A program made the position numbers and the translations under genes. The notes beneath the pieces were generated by a model. That model saw only the letters and a program-made list of their open reading frames with translations. It was not told the DNA's origin and did not search any database. Below, piece after piece: positions 49,093 to 59,805 of a stretch of DNA of 64,000 nt; within the stretch, counting starts at the first letter, position 1; the number at the start of each line of letters is the position of its first letter. Source of the stretch: Borovskyia barvae (taxonomy: Eukaryota > Euglenozoa > Kinetoplastea > Trypanosomatida > Trypanosomatidae); the NCBI GenBank assembly GCA_030849085.1, contig JASAOM010001049.1, positions 1 to 64,000 on the forward strand. Reading direction: 5' to 3'.

Positions 49093-50442
49093 CTATTGCG
49101 CGGTGAACACCGCCGTAAGTGCCTCGACAAAGGCGTTGATGACCTGCTCGTCGTAGTGTAAGCGGCTGTCGATGTCGTCCACCATTCGGTACACATCTAA
49201 GGCACACTGGGGCCTACTTACGACGAGCTGCAGGACTTCGGCAGCGGAGAGCAACGACTTCGATGTCCTCGGGATGCGGAGGCCGTCGCCGTCACCGCCA
49301 TGGCCATGCACAGGACGCGCGCCCCACAACGGGGTAGGCTCCGCCAGCAGAGGAGCCAGCCGCCGGCCAGCGAGAGTGGAGGGGTGCGATGGTTGTTGTT
49401 GTGGTGCTGCGGTGGCGGCATTCTCGAACGCACCCGACGGGTACGGATCCGTCAAGGATCGGTTTGGCAGTGGTGGTGCGATGTGGTTCTGCGCTAGTGC
49501 GTCCAGTACCCCCTGCGCATCGTCCTCCGACGTAGGCTCCAGCTTGATGGACAGGCTGCCTTCTGGCAGGGCCGTGATGGCGGTCCCTGTCATCGTCACG
49601 GGGGCCGAGCGTGCGCCGCCTGTCTTCGCCGCCATCGACAGCCTCGCACGTTCGCGTTCGTGCAACCGCTGCACCGCGTGGCGAATGCCGAATGCGTAAC
49701 GCCGCTCCTGCGCCCGCCCCGCCGCTTCCCAGTAGTCGAGGATGCGCTGAACTCCCCTGACGTGGCCGACAGTGCCGGGGCGATGAGTGCGAAGATCGGC
49801 GTAGCTGCGACGCAACAGCGCCAGCGATGCGTCCATACGACCGCCCTCCTCCTCCTCCTCCTCCTCGTTGTCAGCCCCATCTGCGCTCCTGCTCCGGTTC
49901 CCCAACGTCGCCGTAGCATCATCGTAGACGGAGGTGGGCCCATAGATCTCCTGCACCGTGAGGGTCGGCGATGGCGTATCGGAGGAGGCCGACACCGCGG
50001 TGGCTGAGCGACCGACCAGCGATGCGTGGTGGAGAAGATAGTTCATGACGGTCACCTCCGTCAGCAGCACCACGAGGTGGCCGGAGGCGGGGGAGGCGAG
50101 GATGTGGGCTGCCGCAGCCGCCGCTGCCGCCGAGGCGGACTCCACGGCGCCGGCTGGCACCGCTCGGCTGCTGGGCCGCCCGAGGCTCCCGTCACTCCGC
50201 CCTGACACAGACCCCACCGTGACGGAGGAAGACAGGTGGCCTGTGCCTGTGGTAGGAGCGACCGACGATGATGTCGGTGCTGCGACGGGGGCTGGAAGTA
50301 CTGCTCGCGACGGACTTTCGGTGAGAACGGGCTGCAGGCCGAACGGCGGGTGACGGGCCGCGTTCCGCTCGTCGCGGCGACGACGCAGGAGGGCATACAC
50401 CTCCCCATTGGTCATGGGCGTGGCCTCAGAAAGGACCTGCAT
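49093..50442 (-). CDS. RNA polymerase III subunit RPC9/Rpc17-like protein with a large insertion
   Basis: The product has 449 residues. The N-terminus MQVLSEATPMTNGEVYALLR matches the start of RPC9/Rpc17 (CRCP), where a short strand is followed by a YEV helix. The C-terminus (LLSAAEVLQLVVSRPQCALD, then VYRMVDDIDSRLHYDEQVIN and a last helix) matches the HRDC-like helices with the family's N-x-x-P block written here as SRP. Between them lie about 350 residues, mostly disordered, with one helix LLTEVTVMNYLLHH that may correspond to the middle helix. RPC9 pairs with RPC8/Rpc25 to form the Pol III stalk, which is needed for initiation. Typical length is 115-160 residues, so the insertion is striking. 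The start is an ATG; a splice acceptor is at 50482-50483. Confidence 0.72.
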   Translation of the reverse strand: MQVLSEATPMTNGEVYALLRRRRDERNAARHPPFGLQPVLTESPSRAVLPAPVAAPTSSSVAPTTGTGHLSSSVTVGSVSGRSDGSLGRPSSRAVPAGAVESASAAAAAAAAHILASPASGHLVVLLTEVTVMNYLLHHASLVGRSATAVSASSDTPSPTLTVQEIYGPTSVYDDATATLGNRSRSADGADNEEEEEEEGGRMDASLALLRRSYADLRTHRPGTVGHVRGVQRILDYWEAAGRAQERRYAFGIRHAVQRLHERERARLSMAAKTGGARSAPVTMTGTAITALPEGSLSIKLEPTSEDDAQGVLDALAQNHIAPPLPNRSLTDPYPSGAFENAATAAPQQQPSHPSTLAGRRLAPLLAEPTPLWGARPVHGHGGDGDGLRIPRTSKSLLSAAEVLQLVVSRPQCALDVYRMVDDIDSRLHYDEQVINAFVEALTAVFTAQ

Positions 50443-50481
50443 GCCGCTTTCGTGGCTGCAGTCAGAGTTATGCAGGGGATT

Positions 50482-50542
50482 CTCGGTGAAGGGTTGACGA
50501 TGACGAGCACAGCGGCAGAGCGAAAGGAGAAAGGGAAAGATA
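50482..50542 (-). promoter_or_regulatory. Polypyrimidine tract and spliced-leader acceptor of the RPC9-like gene
   Basis: A C/T tract on the - strand (50521-50542) is followed by the first AG at 50483-50482, about 40 bases before the ATG. Confidence 0.5.
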
Positions 50543-51897
50543 TATAAATATATATGGCGCAGCTACCCGCACGTTCTCTCGCTGTGTGAGGCTTTGACCA
50601 GGCGATGGTAGGCTGTGCCGTGGTGCGAGAGGACTTCACGCCGCACCCACCCCACAACCAGCCTTACACACACACACACACACGCACACAGAGTGGAGAG
50701 ACGGACTGAGGTGAAGGAGGAAAAAAGGGAGGTGTGTGTGTGTGTGTGGGAGGGAGGAAGAGAGTTCGGAGGGAGGATGTAGAAGGTGGTTAGAGAAGAG
50801 ATCAAGGCAGAGGACCTCAAGGCTCACGTTGTTGTTGCCCCTGCTCTCTCCCTCCTCCCCCCCCCCCAACACACACAATCTGCAAACTGCCTGCGTATAC
50901 ATGTGTGTGTGTGTGTAGTTGGGGTGAGGGAGGAGAAGAGATAAGGCATTCACTTGTTGCTCAAAGGGCAGGGAGAGACGAGGCGATCAAGACATCAATT
51001 TGTGAGGAGAGCGCCTCCACCGGCCAAGACGCCATCCTCCCTCCCTCTCTCTCCCTACGAAAGAGGCGGATCAGTCGGTGAGGCACAGAAGGGGTGAAGA
51101 GCGGCCACCAGCACTACCACCACCACCACTGCCACCGCTCATTTGGAGTGTAGGCAAAAGATATATATATATATATATATTTTGCGTGTGTGTGCGCGCT
51201 TTTCTGGGTGGAGGGAGAGGAAGCGGGTAAGGGAAAAGGAGGCGGCTGGTTGATGCGGAGAGAAGAAGAAGGCAACAGCGTATAGATATATATTTATATA
51301 CAAAGCTTTAATGCTTATAGTGGGCGGTGTATGTCTCTCGTTGGTGCATCGGCAGTACGAGAAAGAGAGAAAAGAAGATGCCGGTGGGTAAGCAGCACGA
51401 CGGACTTTCTCTCCTCCTCTTCTCCTTTTTTTCTCTCGCCCATCCACCTCGTGCTGCGCGAAACGCAAACAGAAACGGGAGAGAGAGAGTCAAAAACAAC
51501 ACACACCAACCACCGGACACACCAAAAGAGGATGGAGGAAGAGACAAACGTGAAACACAGGGAGAAGGCGATACACACACACACACACGCAGAGCGACCT
51601 CCTCCTTTCCTCCTTTTGGTACACATGAGATGAAAATCTCTGGGAGAAAGGGGAGAAGCCGAGGTCAACGGAGCGCCTTTCCCCTTGCTTCTCCTGCTCT
51701 TCAAGAGAGGGGGTGGGTTGGGGGGGGGGGGGTTGGGGTCGAGGGAGAGCCACACAAACCGACCACAGAAAGACAGATGAGAGATGGCATACACACGCAC
51801 ACACACACAGTGATCATAGATGCATCTTCTCTCTCGCTCCCCTCTCTGCCCCTCAGAAAATAAAATACCCTACCTCTCCGCCTCCCTTTCGGTGTGG
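50543..51897. other. Intergenic region, RPC9-like/PFK-2-like genes
   Basis: 1.35 kb with (CA)n at 50665-50683, (TG)n at 50732-50748 and 50902-50917, (TA)n at 51161-51181, (CA)n at 51573-51588 and a G run at 51720-51732. No gene is seen. Confidence 0.6.
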
Positions 51898-54800
51898 TCA
51901 GCCCTCTGAGGATTCGGTCGCCGGGGTCGCCTTCATGCACGCCGGCAACGAGTTTTGCAGCAGCGGGTGAACTGAAATTCCCTCCTTGACGTCGATCTCC
52001 ACCACACACCCGCTCGGGATGCGGATCGTGGGCGAGAGCTCCGGCATGACGTCCATGAAGAAGGAGAGAACGCCCTGCGCTGGCACCGCCGCGGCTACCA
52101 CGAAGACCGGGGACTGGGTGCGCATCACCGCCATCAGCGCCGGCTCCAACCGCACGTTCACCTGCCGACAGCTCTCCCCACACGGGAATTGGATACAGTA
52201 GGAGAGGCGGGGGTCGGTGCCGGTGGCGGCGTGGGACAGGTGCGCCGCGGCGTCCTTGTGGGAGGCGTAGTGCACGGGCGGGGGAAGGGGGATGGGGGCG
52301 GCGCCGGGGGAGGGCCACCGGCTGGCCGGGTACAAACGCTCCTCTTCTGCTTCCTCTGCATCGCTCAGGTTGTCGGGGTCTCGAGAGGGACGCATCGATG
52401 CCGGGCCCAACATGGCCGCTGCGGTAGCGGGTGGCCCGCTGCTGTGGCTCCCGCTATCGCGCCCGCTGTTGTCGTCGCTCACGTCGTAGAGCAGGGCAGA
52501 GAGACGCGGATACCGCTCCTTTACCCATGCCGCGGTATGCCCACTGTAGCGGCCGAAGTTGATGTTATCGAGACCTGGCACCGGACAGAGCACCTCGTCC
52601 CCCAACTCCTCGTCTTCCTCCTCGTCGGAGACCTCTCCCTCTTCCTCTGCAGCGCTGGGGCTCGCCACCACGCCGACGCTGTCTGTTGAAGCTTTGGATA
52701 CGCCCTTTCCGGAGGGCCCTGAAACCGTCGCTGTTGGGACGGAGTCCCCGGCCGCGGCGTGTGACACCGGTACGACGCTCAGGTCGCCTCCCCCCATCGC
52801 CCGCAGCTCGTCGAGAGATGGGTGGACAGTGCTGCCGTGGTGCCTCGCGGGGTTGGTCGAGGATGGAGACGCCCCACCGGCCTTACCCATCGTAGCGGAA
52901 GCCTCCGGGTGAGCTGATGTCGGTGCCGCAGGGTCGGTGGGTTGTGAGCCGGGGGCGGAGTCGCCTTCCCCGACATACGGGTGGCGCGTGTTTTCCCTGC
53001 CGGGGCTGCTGGCCGACGCCGCTGGCAGCAGCCCCGGCCCTACCGCCTCCTCTTCGGCCGTCCCGTTCATCAACGGTGCCAGCGTGCTTAAAACGCTGTA
53101 GTTCGTGCCGTGCAGCACCACCATGTGTGGCACGTAGCGGTCTTGTATAAAGTGCTTCAGCGCCATCGCGTAGGCCTCCCCTCGCGCGGTCAGGCGCTCC
53201 TCCCCTCCGTAGACGCGTTTGTGATCCCCCACCGTCTCCCCAGGGAGGGCGATGTAGATGGGGAAGGCGATGGGATGGAGATTCAGCAGGAAGAAGGCCA
53301 CCCGACTTCCCAAGCCATGAGGGACGTGGTGAAGGATGACGTGGTGCTTGACGTTGATGATCTTTATGTACGGCATCGCCTCCTCCGGCTCCAACGTTTC
53401 GTACACCTTCTCGTACTGCTGGATGCGGTCGCGGAACTCCGCGATGACGGCGCTCACGTCTTTCACGTTCTTGAAGTCGTCGTTATCGCATTTGCTTCGC
53501 AGAATGTTCTCAGTGATGATGGTGTCGTCCGTGCACACAGACTCGATAAAGAGGAGACGGTACGGTAGGGAGCGCTTCTGGGCTTCTTGCTGGAAGTATT
53601 CTGCGAGCCACGCACGCCGCTTGCGGGTTGTGTTGGTCGCATCTAAGATGCCCATGGCGAGTGCGTGGCCTGCGACGAAGTTCACAAGATCTTCGCAGGC
53701 GAGCTCCGCCATGCGCTCTCGCAGGTTCGCCCCTTGCGGGTTGTTCGGATCGAAGAAGGCCGCCCCGGCGGTGCCCTCGACCCCGAGCAGCTGACGCCGG
53801 TAGTTACCCGCGTTGAACACCTTGCAGGGCACACCTTTCCAGTTCATGTACCGCACCAGCCGCTTGCTGATGAAGCTCTTGCCGCGTCCAGGCAAGCCTA
53901 CCATACACACGATGACGGAGACGGTGTCGCTGACGGTGGTATAGCTCGAGTGGCGGTGCAGCATGGTCATATCAGCCGGCTCCTGCAGCGCTGCATCGAG
54001 TATCGACTGCTCCTCTGTAGTATCCGTGACGGCAGGGTGAGTGACGGTGGCGATGAGGTGCGGCGGCGCTGTCCACCGCGGAGAGGCGTCGTCGTCCTCC
54101 TCCTCTCGTGGGCTTGCCATGTCCATACTCGATAGGGGGCATGGGGCGGGTGCTGCCGCTGCTGGGGTGGCGGTGGCGGTACCCGTGAGGGACGTGGGTG
54201 GAGCCACCGTTGTTGCGGTTGCCACGACTCGAGGAGGCAGGGGCGGAGCCATAGCGTTGTTGGAGCGGTGAAGAGCCGCCATACGGCAGTAGTGATGATG
54301 ATCATCGATCGACTGCTGGCCAATGTCGCAGTGGCTGCCGCTGGGGAGGAGGCTCATGGAGGATGCACTCGCGCCAGCCCGGAAGGAGTCCCCGCCGGAG
54401 GCAGCACTCTGTGGCCACGCAGCCGCTGCTGTCTTGGTCGCCTCCGGGGCGGCCGCCGCTGCCGCGAGGCTCCCTGGGCTTCCCCAACCGGTGGTAGAAG
54501 AATAAGCGGGGGTGTTCGCGATAGATGTGGTGGCGCTCTCCTCCTCCCCGCCGTCTTCCCGCTTTCGTTCGCGTGCATCGACCGTGGCGAGATGTCGGAG
54601 AGGCTGCAGCATCCGCTTGGGTGGCCCGTCCGCTGAGCCGCTCTTGGCCAGGGCCGTGCTGGGAGGATTGCTGGGGGGCTCCTGCGGAGAAGCATCAGCT
54701 GTTGCTGTTGTCGTGGAGTTCGTCTTCGGTAAACAGGGACTGCCGCACCGCAGCCAGTCGACGGAAGAAGCGCCGGTGCATGCAGCTTGGGTAGGTGAGG

Positions 54801-57800
54801 GGTGCGGCGCGCTCGTACGGATGTGGCCATGGCGACCCAACAAGACATCTTCGATACACTGCACGTCACGGGCCGTCAGGGGCTCCTCCTCGTCGTCTGT
54901 GCCTTCCTCTTTCTTTGCGTCTGCGCGGTGGTGACGTAGGTCACTCGTCGTAGCTGTGGTGGAGAGGCTATGTGGTCCGCTCACACGAATCGCATCTTCG
55001 CTGGTACTCTCCTCCAGTCCGCCTGCAAGGTAGTGCGGCACCATGATAATAGGCCGCTCCGGGAGGGCTTGCCCGAACGCGCGTCCACTGTTGGCCCAGG
55101 AATCGGCGGGGCTTCTACTGTCGCCCAAGTGGGGTGCGGAGGTGCGCTGCGCAAGAGGTGCGGTGGCGGTGACTGCCGGACCCCGCCCGCCATGGCTGTG
55201 CACCTTCCCCTCCGCGGCGATGACGTCACAGGAGTGCGCTGCCGCCGTAGCGTCCAGCGGGGAGAGGAGCACCGGCCGCTCAGGAGAGCTACCGTGAGGC
55301 AGCGTATTGCGGTGCCGCCACGAGGGCGTCGCCGTCGCGGAGGACGGTGCAGTGGCGGCAGAATCGACACGGGACGACCCGTGCGTTCGCGGCGAGTACC
55401 CACTCGACGAGAGACGTGCCGATGCCGCTACCGGGCTGTCCTCCTCGCTGCCTCCCCGGTGGATCGTCGGCAGATATTCTGGATGCCGAGATGCGGAGAA
55501 TGTCATCGTGGTAGTGGTGGCTGCCGCTCCTCCTGCTGCCACTGCTGCCGACTCCTCTTGTTGCTGGACTGAAAGCGGGAGCGTAAGCGCTGGCGTGCGT
55601 GCCAGCGACGGCGCTTGCGAGACGGGAGCGTTCGGAGAGGAGGTTTGACTCGAAGGAAAACCCACGTGCCACGGGGCGACCGTGCTGCCGTCTTGCCTGT
55701 TGGCAGAGGAGGGACTGAGATGAACAGCGGCGCTGCTAGGAAACGCCGACGGCGACGTGGCGAATATCCATGGCGAACGTGAAGGACTCTGAGCCGTCCC
55801 AGTGGCGACGGAGCCCTCGTCGGCGGTGTTGCCCGCGTCGCGATCGCTGCGGTGGTTCACCGCCGTGGCGTCATCGCTGTGGAGGCCCGCCACCCCCACC
55901 GCGTCTTCGGAGTGAAGCCGGCTGCGAATCACCGAAAGCAGGTAACGCCCCATGCCGCTGTGTCGGTTAGCCGCCGCGCAGTCGAGTGGCGTCCGCCCAT
56001 TGTGGTCCACCGCGAGCACATCGGCGCCGAAGGAGAGCAGTACGCGAACGATGGCTTGGTTGCCTTCCCCTGCTGCCACATGCAGCGGTGTGCAGCCATT
56101 GTAGTCGCGGTCGTTCACGTTGCAGAGACCCTCCCGGAGGAGCCACTGCAGCTGTGCGGCGTTGCTGGCGCGCACAATCGCGAAGATGTTCCGCGCAGTG
56201 GCCTCCTTCTGAAGAGCACAGAGTTGTTTCTGCAGTCGCTGCCGGCGTCGCTTCAGCTCCGCGATCAGTGCGGAACGGTTCTGCCGCACGAGGAGCGAGG
56301 CGGCGAGAGGGTCTCGTAGAGTGGTTAGACCCGTTGGGGAGGTGAGAGACTTCCGCGGCAAGGAGCCTGGTCCCACCTCTCCGATGGCGCTGCCGTCCGG
56401 GTGGGTGAAGAGACTGTTCAAAAGGGTGGTGGTGCGGCGCTCATGGATGCTGGTCATGCTGAAGCCGCTCGCGTTGGTGACCCGCGGTTGCGCCACAGGG
56501 GAGGAGATTGTTTCTCCGTGCAACCCAGTCGACAACTCCTCGCTTGATCCGCCCACCCACGACGGTGCCGTTGAGTACCGCGCGAGGAAGGCGGCGTGGA
56601 GTGTAGACGGGCTATCGCCTACGACCACCGTATCCGTAGCCGCAGCCGCAGGCGCTTCGTGCCACCCTCGCGCCGCCTTGCCCAAGGCGCCGGCAGCACC
56701 CTCCGCTGCCACGGCGCTGGTTCCACGATGCACCGTCCCAGACGCCCCACTCTTGGATGTCGTACCTCCTGCTGGCGCAATGTCGCGGCCGTCCGCCGGG
56801 GACGCACTTTCGGGGAGGTGATCTGCCTCCTGATGAACCCGCGTCGTCGTCGTTGTCGGGGATGCCACCGCAGCCGGTGAGGTGGCTTTGCCATCGTCGC
56901 GAGGATGGTAGTGGTCATGATCAAAAGAGCGCAGCTGCAGAGACGATACCGGTGCCTCGGACGCGTCCATCGGGGTCTCTGAAGAGGTGTGTTCGCCCGA
57001 GGACTGCTGGGAGTGGGCGAGGCTGTACACGCTGTTGTCCTCCTCCACCACGCTTTGCCACCGTCCCGACAGACTGTCCCCGTCCCTGTGGCCGAACCGC
57101 TGGATATCCGGAGTGCCGAGGTGCTGCGCTGCTGCCGCAGCCGGTGGTGGTGGGGTCGGCTCTTCTTCCTTTGGCCGTGCTTTCGTAGCAAATGACGCTG
57201 TAGCAGCCCCGGCACAGCTAGTGCGCGGCGGCGGAGGGCCCCCCCCGGGTATCGTGGAAGTCCCGTAATGGCTGTGTGATGCGGTTGGCAGCGCGAAGGC
57301 ATCGTGCTGCTGCTCCTGCAGATGGCACGCGTGGGCAGCGGTGCCGGCGACCTCTGGAGCCGCATCCGAGAGGGAAGCTGACATTCTGGCCGTCGTTCCC
57401 TCCACCGAAGTGAACAAAGCCCGCTCGAACTCGGTCGTCGGCGTCACCAGCTGGGTAGCCTCGCCGGGGGTTGGGGTTTCTGCGCTGGGGGTACGGCTGC
57501 CCACAAGGAGCAGCTGCGGTGGCGATGATGATGAGGGGGGGGAGCGCTGCACTGAGAGCAAGCCGGCATCGTCGCACGATAGTAAGTCCGTTGATGCTCC
57601 TCTGCCCACACCACCACGACCTCCTCTTCCCGTGCTGGTGGTTTTGCTGTCGCTGCCGGTGGCGCTTTCGGGGTGGCCCAGTGACGTCGAAGATGCCGCG
57701 GGAAACCACCGAGCCGCAGTGCTCGGGGGTGTAGACGAGGTCGGCGTCCGCCTCTGCTGCTGCTGCGGTGACGGTGAGCACCGCGTGGCGCAACTTCCTC

Positions 57801-58746
57801 CGGGTGCCACAGAACTGCGACCCGACTTGTTGGCCCCAGCCGCAAGCACTGCTGTCACAGCGACGTTCGCGTACAACGGCATTGGCGTGTCGCGGCAGCG
57901 CCGATGATCGTCTACGCCATCGTGAGCCATCTTTCCATCGCCGATATCGCGGCGCCGCTGCCGTCGCCCTTGCTGTTGCACCTGCAACTGCTGTTGCTGT
58001 TGGAAGGCCGCGGTGACGGTCGAGGCACCGGTCCAGTGCCATGGCTGCGCACCGGCAGTAAGCGCCGCGGGCGGGTTCCGTTGCTTGTGGCGCGCACGAG
58101 GTCGACCAGCTTCCGCGCCTCCGGAGGCAGCCACGCCCGGCCTGATCGACGCGGCCGCTGCTTGTGCTGCCGTTGTCGAGGTCACCGTCGCCGGGCTGGT
58201 CGGACCTACGGTCACGTACACCGGGGTGTACAGGGCGGCACCTGTGGGAAAGTGGGTGTGGTGCCCACAGGGGGTGCTGCCTGCGGCCGGGAAGATCGGC
58301 GTGCGCGTCTCTCCTGTAGCGAAGATACCGGAACTGCCGTAGAGCGTCGGCTCCGGCGCGACGAGGGGGGTGGCGCCACCGTTGGCCTCTGGCCCACCCT
58401 GCGGCGGGGCTGGTCTTTCCAGAGCAGCATGATGACCTCTCCTGTTTTCTGCGGCGGCGCCCACGTCAGAGGAGCTGCCGTGCCCCTTCGACGAAATAAA
58501 TCCATGGCACGCCAAAGACTCGAGCCCACCGTTTGTGGGGCTGAGAGGACTGGGCAACTCCACGAAGTGCGTGGGACTCGTCGGTGGCGGCGGGTGGGGC
58601 GTGACCTCGCGAGGGTCCCCTGAAGCAGCGCCGTCGGCTAAGGGCGGCGGTGATGACAGCGAGGTGGAATGCTGGTCAAGTGGTGATGGTGGTTGCTGCC
58701 CCGAGCCCGGGGAGCCCCGCGTTGTCGAAGATTTCGTTCCGCTCAT
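51898..58746 (-). CDS. Ankyrin-repeat 6-phosphofructo-2-kinase with degenerate fructose-2,6-bisphosphatase domain
   Basis: The product has 2282 residues. A long disordered N-terminus is followed by ankyrin repeats (about 855-935; GCTPLHVAAGEGNQAIVRVL and GRTPLDCAAANRHSG). The kinase domain has Walker A VGLPGRGKSFISKRL (about 1613), VFNAGNYRRQ, DATNTTRKRR and FIESVCTD, all as in 6-phosphofructo-2-kinases. In the bisphosphatase domain the RHGE signature is replaced by ALPGE (about 1830), the DEIDAG block by DNINFG, and the second His block (HQA) by VPAQ, while the fold pattern CGESCRQVNVRLEP remains. So it can probably make, but not break down, fructose 2,6-bisphosphate, the activator of pyruvate kinase in trypanosomatids. 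The start is the first ATG. Confidence 0.9.
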   Translation of the reverse strand: MSGTKSSTTRGSPGSGQQPPSPLDQHSTSLSSPPPLADGAASGDPREVTPHPPPPTSPTHFVELPSPLSPTNGGLESLACHGFISSKGHGSSSDVGAAAENRRGHHAALERPAPPQGGPEANGGATPLVAPEPTLYGSSGIFATGETRTPIFPAAGSTPCGHHTHFPTGAALYTPVYVTVGPTSPATVTSTTAAQAAAASIRPGVAASGGAEAGRPRARHKQRNPPAALTAGAQPWHWTGASTVTAAFQQQQQLQVQQQGRRQRRRDIGDGKMAHDGVDDHRRCRDTPMPLYANVAVTAVLAAGANKSGRSSVAPGGSCATRCSPSPQQQQRRTPTSSTPPSTAARWFPAASSTSLGHPESATGSDSKTTSTGRGGRGGVGRGASTDLLSCDDAGLLSVQRSPPSSSSPPQLLLVGSRTPSAETPTPGEATQLVTPTTEFERALFTSVEGTTARMSASLSDAAPEVAGTAAHACHLQEQQHDAFALPTASHSHYGTSTIPGGGPPPPRTSCAGAATASFATKARPKEEEPTPPPPAAAAAQHLGTPDIQRFGHRDGDSLSGRWQSVVEEDNSVYSLAHSQQSSGEHTSSETPMDASEAPVSSLQLRSFDHDHYHPRDDGKATSPAAVASPTTTTTRVHQEADHLPESASPADGRDIAPAGGTTSKSGASGTVHRGTSAVAAEGAAGALGKAARGWHEAPAAAATDTVVVGDSPSTLHAAFLARYSTAPSWVGGSSEELSTGLHGETISSPVAQPRVTNASGFSMTSIHERRTTTLLNSLFTHPDGSAIGEVGPGSLPRKSLTSPTGLTTLRDPLAASLLVRQNRSALIAELKRRRQRLQKQLCALQKEATARNIFAIVRASNAAQLQWLLREGLCNVNDRDYNGCTPLHVAAGEGNQAIVRVLLSFGADVLAVDHNGRTPLDCAAANRHSGMGRYLLSVIRSRLHSEDAVGVAGLHSDDATAVNHRSDRDAGNTADEGSVATGTAQSPSRSPWIFATSPSAFPSSAAVHLSPSSANRQDGSTVAPWHVGFPSSQTSSPNAPVSQAPSLARTPALTLPLSVQQQEESAAVAAGGAAATTTTMTFSASRHPEYLPTIHRGGSEEDSPVAASARLSSSGYSPRTHGSSRVDSAATAPSSATATPSWRHRNTLPHGSSPERPVLLSPLDATAAAHSCDVIAAEGKVHSHGGRGPAVTATAPLAQRTSAPHLGDSRSPADSWANSGRAFGQALPERPIIMVPHYLAGGLEESTSEDAIRVSGPHSLSTTATTSDLRHHRADAKKEEGTDDEEEPLTARDVQCIEDVLLGRHGHIRTSAPHPSPTQAACTGASSVDWLRCGSPCLPKTNSTTTATADASPQEPPSNPPSTALAKSGSADGPPKRMLQPLRHLATVDARERKREDGGEEESATTSIANTPAYSSTTGWGSPGSLAAAAAAPEATKTAAAAWPQSAASGGDSFRAGASASSMSLLPSGSHCDIGQQSIDDHHHYCRMAALHRSNNAMAPPLPPRVVATATTVAPPTSLTGTATATPAAAAPAPCPLSSMDMASPREEEDDDASPRWTAPPHLIATVTHPAVTDTTEEQSILDAALQEPADMTMLHRHSSYTTVSDTVSVIVCMVGLPGRGKSFISKRLVRYMNWKGVPCKVFNAGNYRRQLLGVEGTAGAAFFDPNNPQGANLRERMAELACEDLVNFVAGHALAMGILDATNTTRKRRAWLAEYFQQEAQKRSLPYRLLFIESVCTDDTIITENILRSKCDNDDFKNVKDVSAVIAEFRDRIQQYEKVYETLEPEEAMPYIKIINVKHHVILHHVPHGLGSRVAFFLLNLHPIAFPIYIALPGETVGDHKRVYGGEERLTARGEAYAMALKHFIQDRYVPHMVVLHGTNYSVLSTLAPLMNGTAEEEAVGPGLLPAASASSPGRENTRHPYVGEGDSAPGSQPTDPAAPTSAHPEASATMGKAGGASPSSTNPARHHGSTVHPSLDELRAMGGGDLSVVPVSHAAAGDSVPTATVSGPSGKGVSKASTDSVGVVASPSAAEEEGEVSDEEEDEELGDEVLCPVPGLDNINFGRYSGHTAAWVKERYPRLSALLYDVSDDNSGRDSGSHSSGPPATAAAMLGPASMRPSRDPDNLSDAEEAEEERLYPASRWPSPGAAPIPLPPPVHYASHKDAAAHLSHAATGTDPRLSYCIQFPCGESCRQVNVRLEPALMAVMRTQSPVFVVAAAVPAQGVLSFFMDVMPELSPTIRIPSGCVVEIDVKEGISVHPLLQNSLPACMKATPATESSEG

Positions 58747-59805
58747 GACGGAAAAGAAAAATATTTTAGAAAAGAGGAAGAGGAAGGAGAGAAGGCGGAC
58801 CGACAGGCACTCACACGGACACACTCGCCACAGACATACCGGCCAACAAAATAAGAAATCAGCGAGGGGTCGTCCACCGCTCGCTTTTATGTTTGTGCCT
58901 TTTGGAGTTTAGCTTCCGAATCGCTCCGATTCGTTTCTTTTTTTTTGATAGGAGCCACCTTCGCGTCTCTTGCTCCCCCCCGCTCTCGCTCTCTCTCTCT
59001 CTCTATGAGCGTGTGGATGGCTGAGGACGAGCTGCAGGAGAGCGATGGAAAGAAGACGAAGGAGAATCAAGAGGAAAAAGGGCTGGACGCCGGGAGGAGG
59101 AGGAGGAGGAGGGGCGGCAGGCGCTCCGTGCGGATGACAGCCCAGAGGAAAAAGCAAAAGGAAGAGAGAGAGAGATGAAGATGCACTACGATGATTTGTA
59201 CGTTCCTTCCTTTGCCTCCTCCCTCCCCCCCGTTCTCTCTCACTATCTCTCTTCTTCTTGTGTTGCTGTTGTTTACTTTGGAAGTATAGGTATTCCTGAA
59301 GATGCGGCAACGCCACGGTGGACGGCAGCGCTTTTGTCGGTGTGATCAAAGAGAACAGAAGCAATAGGAGAGATAGAGATTGGTGCTCGTCCCCCCCCCC
59401 TCGTCATGGGGAGATAGGGATAGGAAGGCGGCAAGGAGGGCAGCAGTGGGGTGGGTGGCAGGTACGCCACAGCGTAGCCCAACATTGGGATCACCTCTCC
59501 CCCTCCCCCGCCCACAACGCCTGCCTTAAGAAACGAATGGTGGTGAAGGTGGGAAAGACGAGGGGAGGAGGGAGAAGGGCGACGCTCCATCCTTCTTTCC
59601 AGGATTGTCACGCGCAGATCTTCTCCTCGCGTCTCCAACGACGTGTTCCGCTGGTATTTTGTTTTAGAACGGTTGTCCTTCAGGGAAAGAATAGCGGCAG
59701 CCGCCATCGCACAGAGGTGAATGGAGGAAGAGGGAGGAAGGGAGAAGGGGGCAGGACGGCGAGAGAGAGGCCAGTTCTACCCACGCACACAAGGTGGTGG
59801 GGTGC
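58747..59805. other. Intergenic region, PFK-2-like/membrane protein genes
   Basis: 1.06 kb with purine-rich 58749-58795 (the C/T tract of the PFK-2-like gene on the - strand), (CT)n at 58985-59004, a GGA-rich block at 59093-59113 and a C run at 59392-59401. No gene is seen. Confidence 0.6.
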
